A stretch of DNA of 64,000 bases from Rhodocyclaceae bacterium (GTDB taxonomy: Bacteria; Pseudomonadota; Gammaproteobacteria; Burkholderiales; Rhodocyclaceae): NCBI GenBank assembly GCA_016702335.1, contig JADJEF010000019.1, positions 53,497 to 117,496 of the forward strand, read 5' to 3'. Below, piece by piece: positions 16,337 through 25,839 of this stretch; position 1 is the first letter of the stretch, and every line of letters begins with the position of its first letter. A program made the translations under genes and the position numbers. A model generated the notes under the pieces. It was not told the origin of the DNA and did no database searches. It saw only the letters and a list, made by a program, of their open reading frames with translations.

Positions 16337-19300
16337 ATGTTCGTGATGCCTGATTCCTGCCCGTCGCCCGTGCTGGCCGACATTGATGCTGGCCTGTTGT
16401 CGCGCTGCCAGGCCGAGCAACTGCCTCGCGCCCGCGAACTTGCGGGCATCTTTTTTGGTGCTATCGATAGCGGCGATCTGGCTTCGCGTTCGGTTTCCAG
16501 TTGGGTCGAAATTGTGCTCGGCTATCTGGCGTTTGCCGATACCTACAGTGCTGGCGCGCCCAAGCTGCGTATCGTTGATCCGGTGACCGATGCCCAGGGC
16601 TGGGGGGCTGGAACCAGCCTGGTGCAAGTCATCAATGCCGACAAGCCTTTTCTGGTGGATTCAGTGACCATGGAGCTTCATCGTCAGGGCTATCACCCGC
16701 AGTTGGTGGTGCATCCGCTGATTGCGGCGACGCGCTCGGCCGACGGGTGCCTGGCAGGGCTGACTGTGCCACAGGCGGGCAGTAGCGGTGCTGAGTCGTG
16801 GATTCATGTCGAGATCGAGCGGGTGCCTGATGCCGCCGCCGTCGTGGCTCTGGAGCAAGGCCTGCAGCAGATGCTAGGTGATCTTTATGCGGCCGTTGCC
16901 GACTGGCTGGCCATCAAAGGCAAAGTGAGTGAAGTGCTTGGCGGCCTGGGGGGCGCAGCCAAGGTGGTGGCGCTCGAAGAACTGGACGAAGCGCGCGCCT
17001 ATCTGGCCTGGGTGGCCGACAATCACTTCACCTTTCTGGGTTATCAGGACTACGACCGGATCAACGAGTCGGGCCGTGTCACGCTGCGCCCGGTGGCCGG
17101 TTCCGGGCTGGGCATCCTGCGCGAAGGCGCCGGCGCCGCGCGCTTTGAGGATTTGCACGCTGCTGCCGCTGACGGTAACCCCGAACAGGGGACGCACTTG
17201 TTGTTGCTGACCAAGGCCACGGCGCGGGCCACCGTGCATCGCCCCGGGCAGATGGACCAGATCGGGGTCAATCGCTTCGATGCGGCGGGCAACTGGGTGG
17301 GTGAGCGCCGCTTTGTGGGGATGTACACCTCGAATACCTATCACGCCAATCTGCAGGATGTGCCGCTGTTGCGCCAAAAGGTGGCGCAGGTGATGCAGCG
17401 CTCGGGTTTTCCGCCCAACGGGCATTCCGGCAAAAGCCTCGCCGCCGTGCTGGAAACCTTGCCGCGCGATGAGTTGTTGCAGATCGATACCGATACGCTG
17501 TTCGCCACGGCCATGGGCATCATGCGTCTGGGTACGCGCAGCCGTACGCGCATGTTCGTGCGCCGCGACATTTATGGTCGCTTCTACTCGTGCCTGATTT
17601 ACCTGCCGCGCGAGGCGTACAACACCGAGCTGCGCCTGCGTTTCCAGAGCATTCTGCGGCATGCGTTTGGCGGAGCCGATGAGGCCAGTGTCGATTTCAA
17701 CGTACAGCTTTCAGAGTCGGTATTGGCGCGGGTGCACCTGCTGGTGCGCACCGACCCCGCGCTGCCGGTGGCGCAGGACATGGCCGCTGTTGAGGCCGAA
17801 ATCATAGAGGCAGCCCGGCGCTGGGAAGAACGGGTGTTCGAGCAGGTGGTGCGGGGGCACGGTGAAACGATGGCGCTGGCCATGCGCCGTGATCTGGTGC
17901 TGCCGCTCCCGGCGGCCTACCGTGAGCAAGTGTCAGTGGCTCAGGCAGTCGCGGATTACGTTGCTACCGTGCCACTGTCGGAGACCTCGCCGCTGGTGCT
18001 CGCGCTGTATGTGCCCGAGGACGAGGCGTGCAGCGGCCTGCGCTTGCGCATGATTCGCCTGGGCGAGCCCATCCCGCTTTCCAAGAGCTTGCCCATGCTC
18101 GAAAACATGGGCGTCAAGGTGCAGGACGAGCGTTCGTATGTGATCGAGCGCCATGGCTTGGCGGCGGCACACATTCATGACTTCGGCTTGAGTCACGACC
18201 TGGGTGCGCTCGATATGGCGATGATCAAGCCGCGGTTTGAGGACGCCTTTCTGCGCATCTGGAACCGCGAGGTAGAGAACGACGGTTTCAACCGCCTGAC
18301 CCTCGCCGCCGGGCTGGTCAGTCGCGAGATTGTCATGCTGCGTCTGTTCGCCAAGTACCTCAAGCAGATTGGCGCCAATTTCAGCCAGAGTTACATCGAG
18401 CAGATTCTCGCCACGCACGCAGGCATTACCCGCGATCTGGTGGCGTACTTCCATGCCCGCTTCGATCCGCGCCGTGACGATTCCCAAGTCGGCGCTGGTG
18501 ACACGGCGATGGCGGCGTGCATCGACCGCATCGAAGCCGCGCTCAATGCCGTGAGCAATGCCGACGAAGATCGCGTCTTGCGCCGTATCGTTGCCGTGAT
18601 GCAGGCGTCGATTCGTACCAACTATTACCAGAACAAGCCCTACCTCTCGGTCAAGCTCGAGTCGGCCAAGGTGCCTGATCTGCCGCAACCGCGACCGCTG
18701 TACGAAATCTTCGTGTATTCGCCGCGCATCGAAGGCATTCATCTGCGCGGGGGCAAGGTGGCGCGTGGCGGCCTGCGCTGGTCCGACCGCCCGGAAGATT
18801 TCCGCACCGAGGTGCTGGGGCTCGTGAAGGCGCAGATGGTCAAGAATGCCGTGATCGTGCCGGTTGGTTCAAAGGGTGGCTTCGTACTCAAGGCGGCCCC
18901 GCCAGCCTCCGACCGCGAAGCCTTCATGGCCGAGGGCATCGAGTGCTACAAGACGTTTTTGCGCGGGCTGCTCGACATTACCGACAATCTGGTCAAGGGG
19001 CAGGTCGTGGTGCGCGAGAACGTGGTGCGTCACGATGGTGACGACCCCTATCTGGTCGTGGCGGCTGACAAGGGCACGGCCACGTTCTCTGATTTTGCCA
19101 ATGGCGTCAGTCTGGAATATGGACACTGGCTGGGCGATGCCTTTGCCTCGGGGGGCTCGGTCGGCTACGACCACAAGAAGATGGGCATTACCGCGCGCGG
19201 CGCGTGGGAAAGCGTCAAACGCCACTTCCGCGAAATGGGTGTCAATACCCAGACCACCGATTTCACCGTGGCCGGCGTGGGTGATATGTCGGGTGATGTC

Positions 19301-21154
19301 TTTGGTAACGGCATGCTGCTCTCGCGCCATATCCGACTGCTGGCCGCGTTCGATCACCGGCACATTTTCCTTGACCCCAATCCGGAAGCTGGCGCGAGCT
19401 TTACCGAGCGGCAGCGCCTGTTTTTGCTGCCTCGATCAAGCTGGGAGGACTACGACAAAGCACTGATTTCGGCTGGCGGCGGCGTCTATTCGCGCGGTGC
19501 CAAGAGCATTCCGCTCTCGCCCGAGGTGCGCAAGGTACTTGATGTCACTGCCGAGAGCATGACGCCGGCTGACTTGATGACCGCCATCCTGAAAGCCCCG
19601 GTCGACCTCTTCTATAACGGGGGTATCGGCACCTATATCAAGGCCAGCCATCAGACGCACGCCCAGGTGGGCGATCGCGCCAATGATGCGATTCGCGTCG
19701 ACGGGCGCGATCTGCGCTGCAAAGTGGTCGCGGAAGGCGGCAATCTGGGCTGCACGCAGCTCGGGCGAATCGAATTCGCACTTAAGGGCGGGCGCATCAA
19801 CACCGATGCCATTGATAATTCTGCGGGTGTTGATTGCTCCGACCATGAAGTCAATATCAAGATCTTGCTCAATGTCGTGGCCGACACCGAACCCTTGCCG
19901 GAGGCTGAGCGCAATGCGCTGTTGGCGCAGATGACTGAAGAAGTGGGCCTGCAAGTGCTGGAAGATAACTACTACCAGACGCAGTCACTCTCCGTGTCGG
20001 GCATCCGTGGTGAAAAAATGCTCGATGCCCAGGCGCGTTACATCCGGCATCTCGAAAAAGCCGGCAGGCTGAACCGCGCCGTCGAGTTTTTGCCCGGTGA
20101 AGACGAAATTGCCGAGCGCAAGGCCAAGCACATCGGGCTGACCTCGCCCGAGCGCGCCGTGCTGCTTTCGTACAGCAAAATGGAGCTTTACGATCATCTG
20201 CTGGCGTCGGAACTGATCGATGATGAGTACTTCCTGCCCACACTGATCGGCTATTTTCCCGCGCCGTTGGGCGAGCGTTACGCTGAAGCCATGAAGCGCC
20301 ACCCGCTGCGCCGAGAAATCATTGCCACCGATCTGGCCAACGCCACGATCAATCGTACCGGCAGCGTCTTCATTCACCGCATGCAGGAAGAGACCGGTGC
20401 CACCGGCCCCGAGGTGGTGCGGGCCTATGCACTGGCGCGCGAGGTATTGGGGGTGGGCAAGCTGTTTAATGACATTGATGCGCTCGACGACGTGATTGCG
20501 GCACGCACGCAGTCCGACATGCTGATCGACGCCGGGCGTCTGGTCTTGCGCGCCGTGCTCTGGTTCTTGCGTCGCACCGGTGCGCGCCAGTCGGTGAGCG
20601 ATGTGGTCGCCTTTTTTGCCCCGGGCGTCGCCACTGTACGCCATAGTATGGACGCCCTGCTTGCCCCGGCCGATCTTGCTGCCGTGCAGGCGGCAGAAAA
20701 GCGCTTGAAGGACGCACACGTGCCCGAGCCGATTGCCCGTCAGGTGGCACGTCTCGACGCCTTGTATTCGGTGCTCGATATTGTCGAGTTGGCCAGTGAG
20801 TCAGAGCGCAGTGTTGATCTTGCCGCCGGGACGTTCTATGCGCTCTCGGGCCGGCTTGATGTGAGCTGGGTAGGCCGGCAGATCACCGGCTTGCAGGCTG
20901 ATACGCATTGGCAGGCAATGGCGCGTGCGGCAATGCGCGACGACTTGTCGGCTTTGCAACGCCAGGTAGCGCTCTCGGCGCTGCGGCTGGCACCCGAAGC
21001 GGAGTATCTGGCGACGGTAATCAGCGCGTGGGAGGGGCATTACGTAAAAACCCTGGCCCGTGTTGGCGAGGTGGTGAGCGACCTGAAGTCGGCCAGGGAT
21101 ACCGACATTGCCATGCTCTCGGTGTTGCTGCGCGAGCTGCGCATGCTCGCCTGA
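16337..21154 (+). CDS. gdhB: NAD-specific glutamate dehydrogenase, large (L-180) type
   Basis: 1605 residues, normal for the bacterial 180-kDa class. It catalyses NAD+-dependent oxidative deamination of glutamate to 2-oxoglutarate in the cytoplasm. The catalytic region is intact (RGGKVARGGLRWSDRPEDFR, GLVKAQMVKNAVIVPVGSKGGFV, GVGDMSGDVFGNGML, VVAEGGNLGCTQLGRIEFA). The long N-terminal regulatory part and C-terminal helical part are present. The start is ATG 16337 behind GGAG. Residues ~716-724 (SQVGAGDTA) are encoded by a dispersed repeat, in a variable linker between an FHARFDP motif and the helix IDRIEAAL. The symbol is by class; names vary between organisms. The OGT-like gene follows after 12 bp. 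Confidence 0.93.
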   Translation: MFVMPDSCPSPVLADIDAGLLSRCQAEQLPRARELAGIFFGAIDSGDLASRSVSSWVEIVLGYLAFADTYSAGAPKLRIVDPVTDAQGWGAGTSLVQVINADKPFLVDSVTMELHRQGYHPQLVVHPLIAATRSADGCLAGLTVPQAGSSGAESWIHVEIERVPDAAAVVALEQGLQQMLGDLYAAVADWLAIKGKVSEVLGGLGGAAKVVALEELDEARAYLAWVADNHFTFLGYQDYDRINESGRVTLRPVAGSGLGILREGAGAARFEDLHAAAADGNPEQGTHLLLLTKATARATVHRPGQMDQIGVNRFDAAGNWVGERRFVGMYTSNTYHANLQDVPLLRQKVAQVMQRSGFPPNGHSGKSLAAVLETLPRDELLQIDTDTLFATAMGIMRLGTRSRTRMFVRRDIYGRFYSCLIYLPREAYNTELRLRFQSILRHAFGGADEASVDFNVQLSESVLARVHLLVRTDPALPVAQDMAAVEAEIIEAARRWEERVFEQVVRGHGETMALAMRRDLVLPLPAAYREQVSVAQAVADYVATVPLSETSPLVLALYVPEDEACSGLRLRMIRLGEPIPLSKSLPMLENMGVKVQDERSYVIERHGLAAAHIHDFGLSHDLGALDMAMIKPRFEDAFLRIWNREVENDGFNRLTLAAGLVSREIVMLRLFAKYLKQIGANFSQSYIEQILATHAGITRDLVAYFHARFDPRRDDSQVGAGDTAMAACIDRIEAALNAVSNADEDRVLRRIVAVMQASIRTNYYQNKPYLSVKLESAKVPDLPQPRPLYEIFVYSPRIEGIHLRGGKVARGGLRWSDRPEDFRTEVLGLVKAQMVKNAVIVPVGSKGGFVLKAAPPASDREAFMAEGIECYKTFLRGLLDITDNLVKGQVVVRENVVRHDGDDPYLVVAADKGTATFSDFANGVSLEYGHWLGDAFASGGSVGYDHKKMGITARGAWESVKRHFREMGVNTQTTDFTVAGVGDMSGDVFGNGMLLSRHIRLLAAFDHRHIFLDPNPEAGASFTERQRLFLLPRSSWEDYDKALISAGGGVYSRGAKSIPLSPEVRKVLDVTAESMTPADLMTAILKAPVDLFYNGGIGTYIKASHQTHAQVGDRANDAIRVDGRDLRCKVVAEGGNLGCTQLGRIEFALKGGRINTDAIDNSAGVDCSDHEVNIKILLNVVADTEPLPEAERNALLAQMTEEVGLQVLEDNYYQTQSLSVSGIRGEKMLDAQARYIRHLEKAGRLNRAVEFLPGEDEIAERKAKHIGLTSPERAVLLSYSKMELYDHLLASELIDDEYFLPTLIGYFPAPLGERYAEAMKRHPLRREIIATDLANATINRTGSVFIHRMQEETGATGPEVVRAYALAREVLGVGKLFNDIDALDDVIAARTQSDMLIDAGRLVLRAVLWFLRRTGARQSVSDVVAFFAPGVATVRHSMDALLAPADLAAVQAAEKRLKDAHVPEPIARQVARLDALYSVLDIVELASESERSVDLAAGTFYALSGRLDVSWVGRQITGLQADTHWQAMARAAMRDDLSALQRQVALSALRLAPEAEYLATVISAWEGHYVKTLARVGEVVSDLKSARDTDIAMLSVLLRELRMLA
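18482..18507 (-). repeat. Dispersed repeat copy inside the glutamate dehydrogenase gene
   Basis: On the minus strand: GCCGTGTCA, the invariant core CCAGCGCCGACTTG, then GGA. On the coding strand it is read as QVGAGDTA without disturbing the frame. Confidence 0.85.
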
Positions 21155-21166
21155 GCAGGGTGGTCG

Positions 21167-22957
21167 ATGGCGGTGGCACTGCCAGACGATCCGCAGGCAT
21201 GGTCAGCATTGGCGGTTGACCGTGTTGAGCAGGGCGATGCGCAGGGTGCCGAAGAGGCATTTCGCGCTGCCCTTGCCGCCTTTCCTGACAGCGTGTTGCT
21301 GCTGTTCAATTTGGCCAGCCTGTTGTTGGATCAGGGTAGAGCAGGCGAGGCCGAGGCACTTCTGGTGGCTATTTGCCGTTTGACGCCGACTGACCACGAG
21401 GCTTGGCTGCAACTTGGTAAGGTGCGTTATCAGCGCGCTGATCACCGCTCCGCCGCCGATGCTTTTCAGCGTGCCGCTTGTGCCCCCGGCGAATTGCGCG
21501 CCGAGGCATTGCGCCTGGCCGGATTTGCCTTTGCTGATGGCGGGATGCCGGCTGAGGGTGCGAAATCTCTTGAGCAGGCGGTCGCGGCGGGGGCAGCCGC
21601 AGATCTCCCGCTCCTGTCGCAGTGGCTGTTTTGTCGCCTTGAGCTGTGCGACTGGCATGACTACGACGAACGTGTGGCGGCCTGCCTGGAACTGCTCGAA
21701 TTGGGAGCTGTGCCTGCAGAACCCTTCACCTTTCTGCTTCTTGCCGCGGTCAGCCCGACCCTGCAGCTTGAGTTGTCGCACCGTTTTTGCGCGCTGTTAC
21801 CAGGTAACCCTCGGTCATCCTCAACAGCAAAAAGCGCAGAGACCCGGCGTTTGCGCATCGGCTACCTTGGCGATATGTTTCATGAGCACCCCACCGCGCG
21901 CCTCGCGGTGGGGGTGATCGAGCAACATGATCGGGATCGGTTTGAAATCCACGCGTTTTCCTATGGCCCGGACGACGCTAGCCCGATCCGTCGACGCCTT
22001 GAGGATGCCTGCGCTGTGTTCCATGACATTGTTGCCCTCGATGTAACGCAGACCGCAGAATACATCCGGTCTCAGGAGGTCGATCTGCTCATTGACCTCA
22101 ATGGTTGGACAGGCAACACGCGCTCTGCGGCACTAGCTCTGCGCCCGGCACCCGTGCAAATCAACTGGCTGGGCTACCCGGCGACGATGGGCGATCGTCA
22201 CCTTGCAGACTATCTGATCGGTGATCGTATTGTCACGCCTTTGGCGCGCAAGGCCGAGTTCGCTGAAGAACTCGCGCTCATGCCCAACAGCTATCAACCC
22301 AATGATCGCAGCCGCCAGGTTGGTCCGGTGCCCGGGCGCTCGGCGGCAGGCTTGCCGGAGCGCGGCTTTGTTTTCTGCTGCTTTAATCGCGCATTGAAGA
22401 TCGGGCCTGAGGTTTTTGCCCTTTGGTGTGAAATTCTCGCTCGCGTAGATGGTGCTGTGCTCTGGCTGCTGGCGGGGCCACCGCTGGTCGAGGCCAGCCT
22501 CAAGCGAGCAGCCCAGCAGCACGGCGTTGATGCGGAGCGCCTGATTTTCGCTCCGCCTTTGCCCCAGGAGGAGCACCTGGCCCGCCTGACGCTTGCGGAT
22601 CTCGTGCTCGACACGTCGCCTTATGGCGCACACACGACAGCCAGTGACGCGCTTTGGGTCGGTGTGCCAGTACTGACCTGGTGTGGTGAGACTTTTTCCG
22701 GCCGCGTGGCCTCAAGCTTGCTTGCCGCATGTGGCCTGCCAGAGCTTATTGCGCCGGATTCCTCCGGCTATGTGGAGCACGCCGTGACCCTTGCGCGGGA
22801 ACCGGCCCAATTGCACGCCCTGCGTAGGCGCCTCGCGAATAATCGCTTGACCACGCCATTATTCGACACCGCTGGTTTTGCCCGTGACTTCGACACCCTG
22901 CTGGCGGCGATCTGGGGGCATCACCAAAGCGCGACGTCGGGGCCGGTAGTTCTTTAG
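21167..22957 (+). CDS. TPR protein with OGT/SPINDLY-type glycosyltransferase domain
   Basis: 596 residues. Residues ~1-200 hold TPR repeats (e.g. DAQGAEEAFRAALAAFPDS, GRAGEAEALLVAICRLTP). Residues ~220-580 resemble the GT41 O-GlcNAc transferase catalytic region: RLRIGYLGDMFHEHP, LIDLNGWTGNTR, RPAPVQINWLGYPATMG, FCCFNRALKI, DLVLDTSPYGAHTTASDALWVGVPVLT and GETFSGRVASSLL. This supports protein O-glycosylation with a UDP-sugar, or a related transfer; in bacteria the target is often an adhesin or flagellin, but no acceptor gene is adjacent. It lies 12 bp after the glutamate dehydrogenase gene, so they may be co-transcribed. Confidence 0.85.
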   Translation: MAVALPDDPQAWSALAVDRVEQGDAQGAEEAFRAALAAFPDSVLLLFNLASLLLDQGRAGEAEALLVAICRLTPTDHEAWLQLGKVRYQRADHRSAADAFQRAACAPGELRAEALRLAGFAFADGGMPAEGAKSLEQAVAAGAAADLPLLSQWLFCRLELCDWHDYDERVAACLELLELGAVPAEPFTFLLLAAVSPTLQLELSHRFCALLPGNPRSSSTAKSAETRRLRIGYLGDMFHEHPTARLAVGVIEQHDRDRFEIHAFSYGPDDASPIRRRLEDACAVFHDIVALDVTQTAEYIRSQEVDLLIDLNGWTGNTRSAALALRPAPVQINWLGYPATMGDRHLADYLIGDRIVTPLARKAEFAEELALMPNSYQPNDRSRQVGPVPGRSAAGLPERGFVFCCFNRALKIGPEVFALWCEILARVDGAVLWLLAGPPLVEASLKRAAQQHGVDAERLIFAPPLPQEEHLARLTLADLVLDTSPYGAHTTASDALWVGVPVLTWCGETFSGRVASSLLAACGLPELIAPDSSGYVEHAVTLAREPAQLHALRRRLANNRLTTPLFDTAGFARDFDTLLAAIWGHHQSATSGPVVL

Positions 22958-23031
22958 CCCCGGTTTTTTGGTGTGTATGGCTGTCCCCGGCCCGGAGCAT
23001 CGCGCTGCATGAACCATTTTGGGCATTGGCT

Positions 23032-23045
23032 TTGACCCGTATCAA
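23032..23045 (+). promoter_or_regulatory. FNR/DNR-type box in front of ubiU
   Basis: TTGAC-CCGT-ATCAA, nine of ten half-site bases matching the FNR consensus TTGAT-N4-ATCAA. A possible -10 (TAGGCT, 23068-23073) would place the transcription start near 23080, about 41.5 bp from the box centre, the spacing of FNR class II activation. It predicts anaerobic or NO-responsive induction of the ubiUVT-nnrS operon. Confidence 0.7.
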
Positions 23046-23100
23046 TCACCTTGCGGTGGCGTTTGGCTAGGCTGCAGCGTCTTTCAGCCACCTTGATGCC

Positions 23101-24108
23101 ATGCCCACCGCTCCCCATCTGGTTTGCCCTGCCGGCAGCCTTCCCGCGCTCAAGGCGGCCGTCGATAACGGCGCTGACGCTGTCTACCTCGGCTTTCGCA
23201 ACGACACCAATGCGCGCAATTTCGCCGGGTTGAATTTCGACGAAAAGGCGCTGGACGAAGGCATTGCCTACGCGCACCGCAAAGGCAAGCAGGTGCTCGC
23301 TGCGATCAATACCTATGCGCAGGCCGGGCGCTTTGCCGACTGGGCGCGCAGCGTCGATCTGGCAGCGACGCACGGGGTCGATGCAGTCATCATCGCCGAC
23401 CCCGGGGTGCTCGCCTACGCCACCGACAAGCATCCCGATTTACGTCGCCACCTCTCGGTGCAGGCCTCGGCCACCAGCTACGAGGCGATCAACTTCTGTC
23501 GCGAGCAGTTCGGCATTGCCCGCGCCGTGCTGCCGCGCGTGCTGACGCTGGCGCAGGTGGAGCAGGTCATTAAAAACACCGAGGTCGAGATTGAGGTCTT
23601 CGGCTTTGGCAGCCTGTGCGTGATGAACGAAGGCCGCTGCTGGCTTTCTTCCTATGCCTGCGGCGAATCGCCCAACACCGTGGGGGCCTGTTCGCCGGCC
23701 AAGTACGTGAAATGGGAAAAGAAGGACGGCAGCATGGATACCCGTTTGGCTGGTTTTCTGATCGACCGCTACGGCCCTGACGAAAAGGCCGGCTACCCGA
23801 CGCTGTGCAAGGGGCGCTTCGAAGTGGCGGGCGAAACCTATTACGCCATGGAAGAGCCGACTTCACTCAACATCATCGAGATGCTGCCCGAGATTCTGCG
23901 CATTGGCGTACGCGCCATCAAGGTCGAGGGACGGCAGCGCAGCCCGACCTATGTCGCGCAGGTGACACGCAATTTGCGCGCCGCCATAGATGCCGCTGTG
24001 AGTGCGCCAGAAACGTATCGTGTCACCCCTGAATGGAAGGCCGAGCTGGCCAAGGTGGCCGAGGGTGCGCAGATTACCCTTGGCGCTTACAACCGCCCCT
24101 GGAGATGA
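23101..24108 (+). CDS. ubiU: O2-independent ubiquinone hydroxylation protein UbiU
   Basis: 335 residues, U32 family (LVCPAGSLPALKAAVDNGADAVYLG). The four Cys expected to bind the 4Fe-4S cluster in UbiU are seen: LCVMNEGRCW, ACSPAK and LCKGRF. In E. coli UbiU pairs with UbiV to hydroxylate the ubiquinone ring without O2, using prephenate. Together with ubiV and ubiT this gives the cell ubiquinone during anoxic respiration, which fits nirS a few kb away. First gene of a tightly packed operon behind an FNR-type box; its stop overlaps the ubiV start (ATGA). Confidence 0.93.
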   Translation: MPTAPHLVCPAGSLPALKAAVDNGADAVYLGFRNDTNARNFAGLNFDEKALDEGIAYAHRKGKQVLAAINTYAQAGRFADWARSVDLAATHGVDAVIIADPGVLAYATDKHPDLRRHLSVQASATSYEAINFCREQFGIARAVLPRVLTLAQVEQVIKNTEVEIEVFGFGSLCVMNEGRCWLSSYACGESPNTVGACSPAKYVKWEKKDGSMDTRLAGFLIDRYGPDEKAGYPTLCKGRFEVAGETYYAMEEPTSLNIIEMLPEILRIGVRAIKVEGRQRSPTYVAQVTRNLRAAIDAAVSAPETYRVTPEWKAELAKVAEGAQITLGAYNRPWR

Positions 24109-25037
24109 ACATGACCATGCAAATTACCATGCAGATCACCCTGGGCCCCTTGCTCTGGTTCTGGCCCAAGGCGCAGGTCATGGAGTTTTATGCCGAGGTC
24201 GCCGGGAACCCGCAGATCGGGCGCGTGTATCTGGGCGAGGTGGTTTGCTCGCGCCGCCAGCAATTGCGTACCGCCGACTGGATCGGTCTGGCGCACGATC
24301 TTGCCGACGCCGGCAAAGAAGTGGTGCTCAGTGCGCAGGCGCTGCTCGAATCCGAAAGCGACCTGAAGGCGCTGCGCCGGCTGATGAGTGAGGCGGGTGC
24401 GATCATCGAAGCCAACGATCTCGGTGCCGTCAAGCTGGCGCGCGAGCGTGGGCTGCGCTTTGTCGCCGGCCCGCACCTGAATATCTACAACGAACAGACG
24501 CTGGCCTGGTACGCCGGGCTGGGCGCGCAGCGCTGGGTGCCGCCGCTGGAACTCTCGGGTGCGACCATTGCCAGCCTGCACAGCAGCCGGCCGACCGGCA
24601 TGACCACCGAGGTATTCGCCTTTGGCGAGATGCCGCTGGCGTTTTCGGCGCGCTGCTTTACCGCCCGCCATTACGGCCTGAACAAGGACGACTGCCAGTT
24701 CAAGTGCCTCGATCATCCGCAGGGCCTGCGCCTGTCGACGCGTGAGGGCGAACCGTTTCTTAACCTCAATGGCATTCAGACCATGTCGGCACGCACCAGC
24801 AGTTTGCTGGGGCACCTGGATCAGTTGCGTGAGATGGGCGTCGAGGCCGTGCGCATCAGTCCGCAACCGGTGCATACGGCAGCGATTGTCGATGCCTTCC
24901 ATACCGCCATTCAAGGCGGGCAGGTCAGTGCAGATTCCGCGTGGGCACCGATTGGGTTCGCCGATGGCTACTGGCGTGGGCTGGCGGGTGCCGTCTCACC
25001 AGCGCCGACTTGCGAGTTGGAAGGAGCGCCGGCATGA
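24105..25037 (+). CDS. ubiV: O2-independent ubiquinone hydroxylation protein UbiV
   Basis: About 310 residues; start ATG 24105 overlaps the ubiU stop. U32 family. The cluster-binding Cys pattern of UbiV is present: one Cys near residue 50 (VVCSRRQQ) and a later C-x12-C-x3-C (CFTARHYGLNKDDCQFKC). It forms a complex with UbiU for anaerobic ring hydroxylation. The conserved part ends at ADGYWRGLAG. The last ~14 residues (VSPAPTCELEGAPA) come from a copy of the dispersed repeat plus a short tail, so the repeat has been recruited as the C-terminus. The ubiT start overlaps the stop (ATGA). Confidence 0.93.
   Translation: MNMTMQITMQITLGPLLWFWPKAQVMEFYAEVAGNPQIGRVYLGEVVCSRRQQLRTADWIGLAHDLADAGKEVVLSAQALLESESDLKALRRLMSEAGAIIEANDLGAVKLARERGLRFVAGPHLNIYNEQTLAWYAGLGAQRWVPPLELSGATIASLHSSRPTGMTTEVFAFGEMPLAFSARCFTARHYGLNKDDCQFKCLDHPQGLRLSTREGEPFLNLNGIQTMSARTSSLLGHLDQLREMGVEAVRISPQPVHTAAIVDAFHTAIQGGQVSADSAWAPIGFADGYWRGLAGAVSPAPTCELEGAPA
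24990..25015 (+). repeat. Dispersed repeat copy forming the ubiV 3' end
   Basis: GCCGTCTCA, the invariant core CCAGCGCCGACTTG, then CGA. Read in frame as AVSPAPTCE at the UbiV C-terminus. Confidence 0.85.
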
Positions 25038-25492
25038 TCACCTTGCCCAAGCTGCCCCGCTTACCCACGATTCCGGCATTTCGGCTGCCTGCGCCGCTGG
25101 CCCGTTTCGCCACGCGCCTGCCGCAGTGGCCGCATGCGGCGATGCTCTCGTTGCTGCTCAATGGCGCAACACGGATGGGGCTGCTACCAGCCGACACGCT
25201 GAATGAATTGGAGGGCAAGCACTTTCGCATTCGCGTGCTTGATGCTGGCAGCGTGGCTGATTTTCGCTACGTGGCCGGGCGCTTTGAGCCGTGCTGGCTG
25301 CCGGTCGCCGAGCCGGACCTGTCGTTCAGCGCCGATGCCGCCGCGTACCTGCAAATGCTCACCCGCCAGGAAGACCCCGATACCCTGTTCTTCAATCGCC
25401 GGCTCGACATCGAGGGTGATACCGAACTCGGCCTGCGCGTGAAAAACATGCTCGATGCGCTTGATATCGGCCAGGCCGGTGGGTACCGCTAA
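25034..25492 (+). CDS. ubiT: Ubiquinone accessory factor UbiT (SCP2 domain)
   Basis: 152 residues; start ATG 25034 overlaps the ubiV stop. SCP2-type lipid-binding domain (LEGKHFRIRVLDAGSVADFRY, LSFSADAAAYLQMLTRQEDPDTLFFNRRLDIEGDTELGLRVKN in pieces). The end LDIEGDTELGLRVKNMLDALD is typical of YhbT/UbiT. UbiT replaces UbiJ as the lipid-handling scaffold for anaerobic ubiquinone synthesis. Third gene of the operon; the MIP18-like gene follows after 14 bp. Confidence 0.9.
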   Translation: MITLPKLPRLPTIPAFRLPAPLARFATRLPQWPHAAMLSLLLNGATRMGLLPADTLNELEGKHFRIRVLDAGSVADFRYVAGRFEPCWLPVAEPDLSFSADAAAYLQMLTRQEDPDTLFFNRRLDIEGDTELGLRVKNMLDALDIGQAGGYR

Positions 25493-25506
25493 CCGGAGCG
25501 CATCAA

Positions 25507-25815
25507 ATGACACCCACGCCCACACCCGAACGCTTGCGCGAGGCGCTGCGCAAGGTCATCGACCCCGAAAACGGCATCAATATCGTCGATCTCGGTCTCA
25601 TCTACGACCTGTCTATCGAGGGCGAGCGCGTCTGCGTCAGTCTGACCATGACCTCGCCGGCCTGTCCGATGGGCGACATGATCATGGAAGATGTCGAGCG
25701 TGTGCTCTGCGCTGTGCTGCCGCCTGCTTACCAGCCCGAGCTGCAACTGGTCTGGGAGCCGCCGTGGGGGCCCGAACGCATGAGCGATGCCGCGCGCGAG
25801 CGCTTCGGCTGGTAA
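25507..25815 (+). CDS. MIP18/DUF59 family protein, SufT/PaaD-like metal-sulfur assembly factor
   Basis: 102 residues covering one MIP18 (DUF59) domain: LRKVIDPENGINIVDLGLIYDL, then LTMTSPACPMGDMI with the conserved Cys, and WEPPWGPERMSDAARERFG. Family members help to mature Fe-S proteins (SufT, PaaD). Its place between ubiUVT (Fe-S proteins) and nnrS suggests help with cluster assembly or repair under anoxia or NO stress (inference). Confidence 0.85.
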   Translation: MTPTPTPERLREALRKVIDPENGINIVDLGLIYDLSIEGERVCVSLTMTSPACPMGDMIMEDVERVLCAVLPPAYQPELQLVWEPPWGPERMSDAARERFGW

Positions 25816-25839
25816 GACGCCGGCTTTTCCCGTCGCGCC

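Noticed and set aside
16874..18742. Long minus-strand open frames inside the glutamate dehydrogenase gene
   Set aside because: The plus-strand protein is a complete, conserved 1605-residue enzyme; the antisense frames have His/Arg/Gln-rich low-similarity composition typical of shadow frames.
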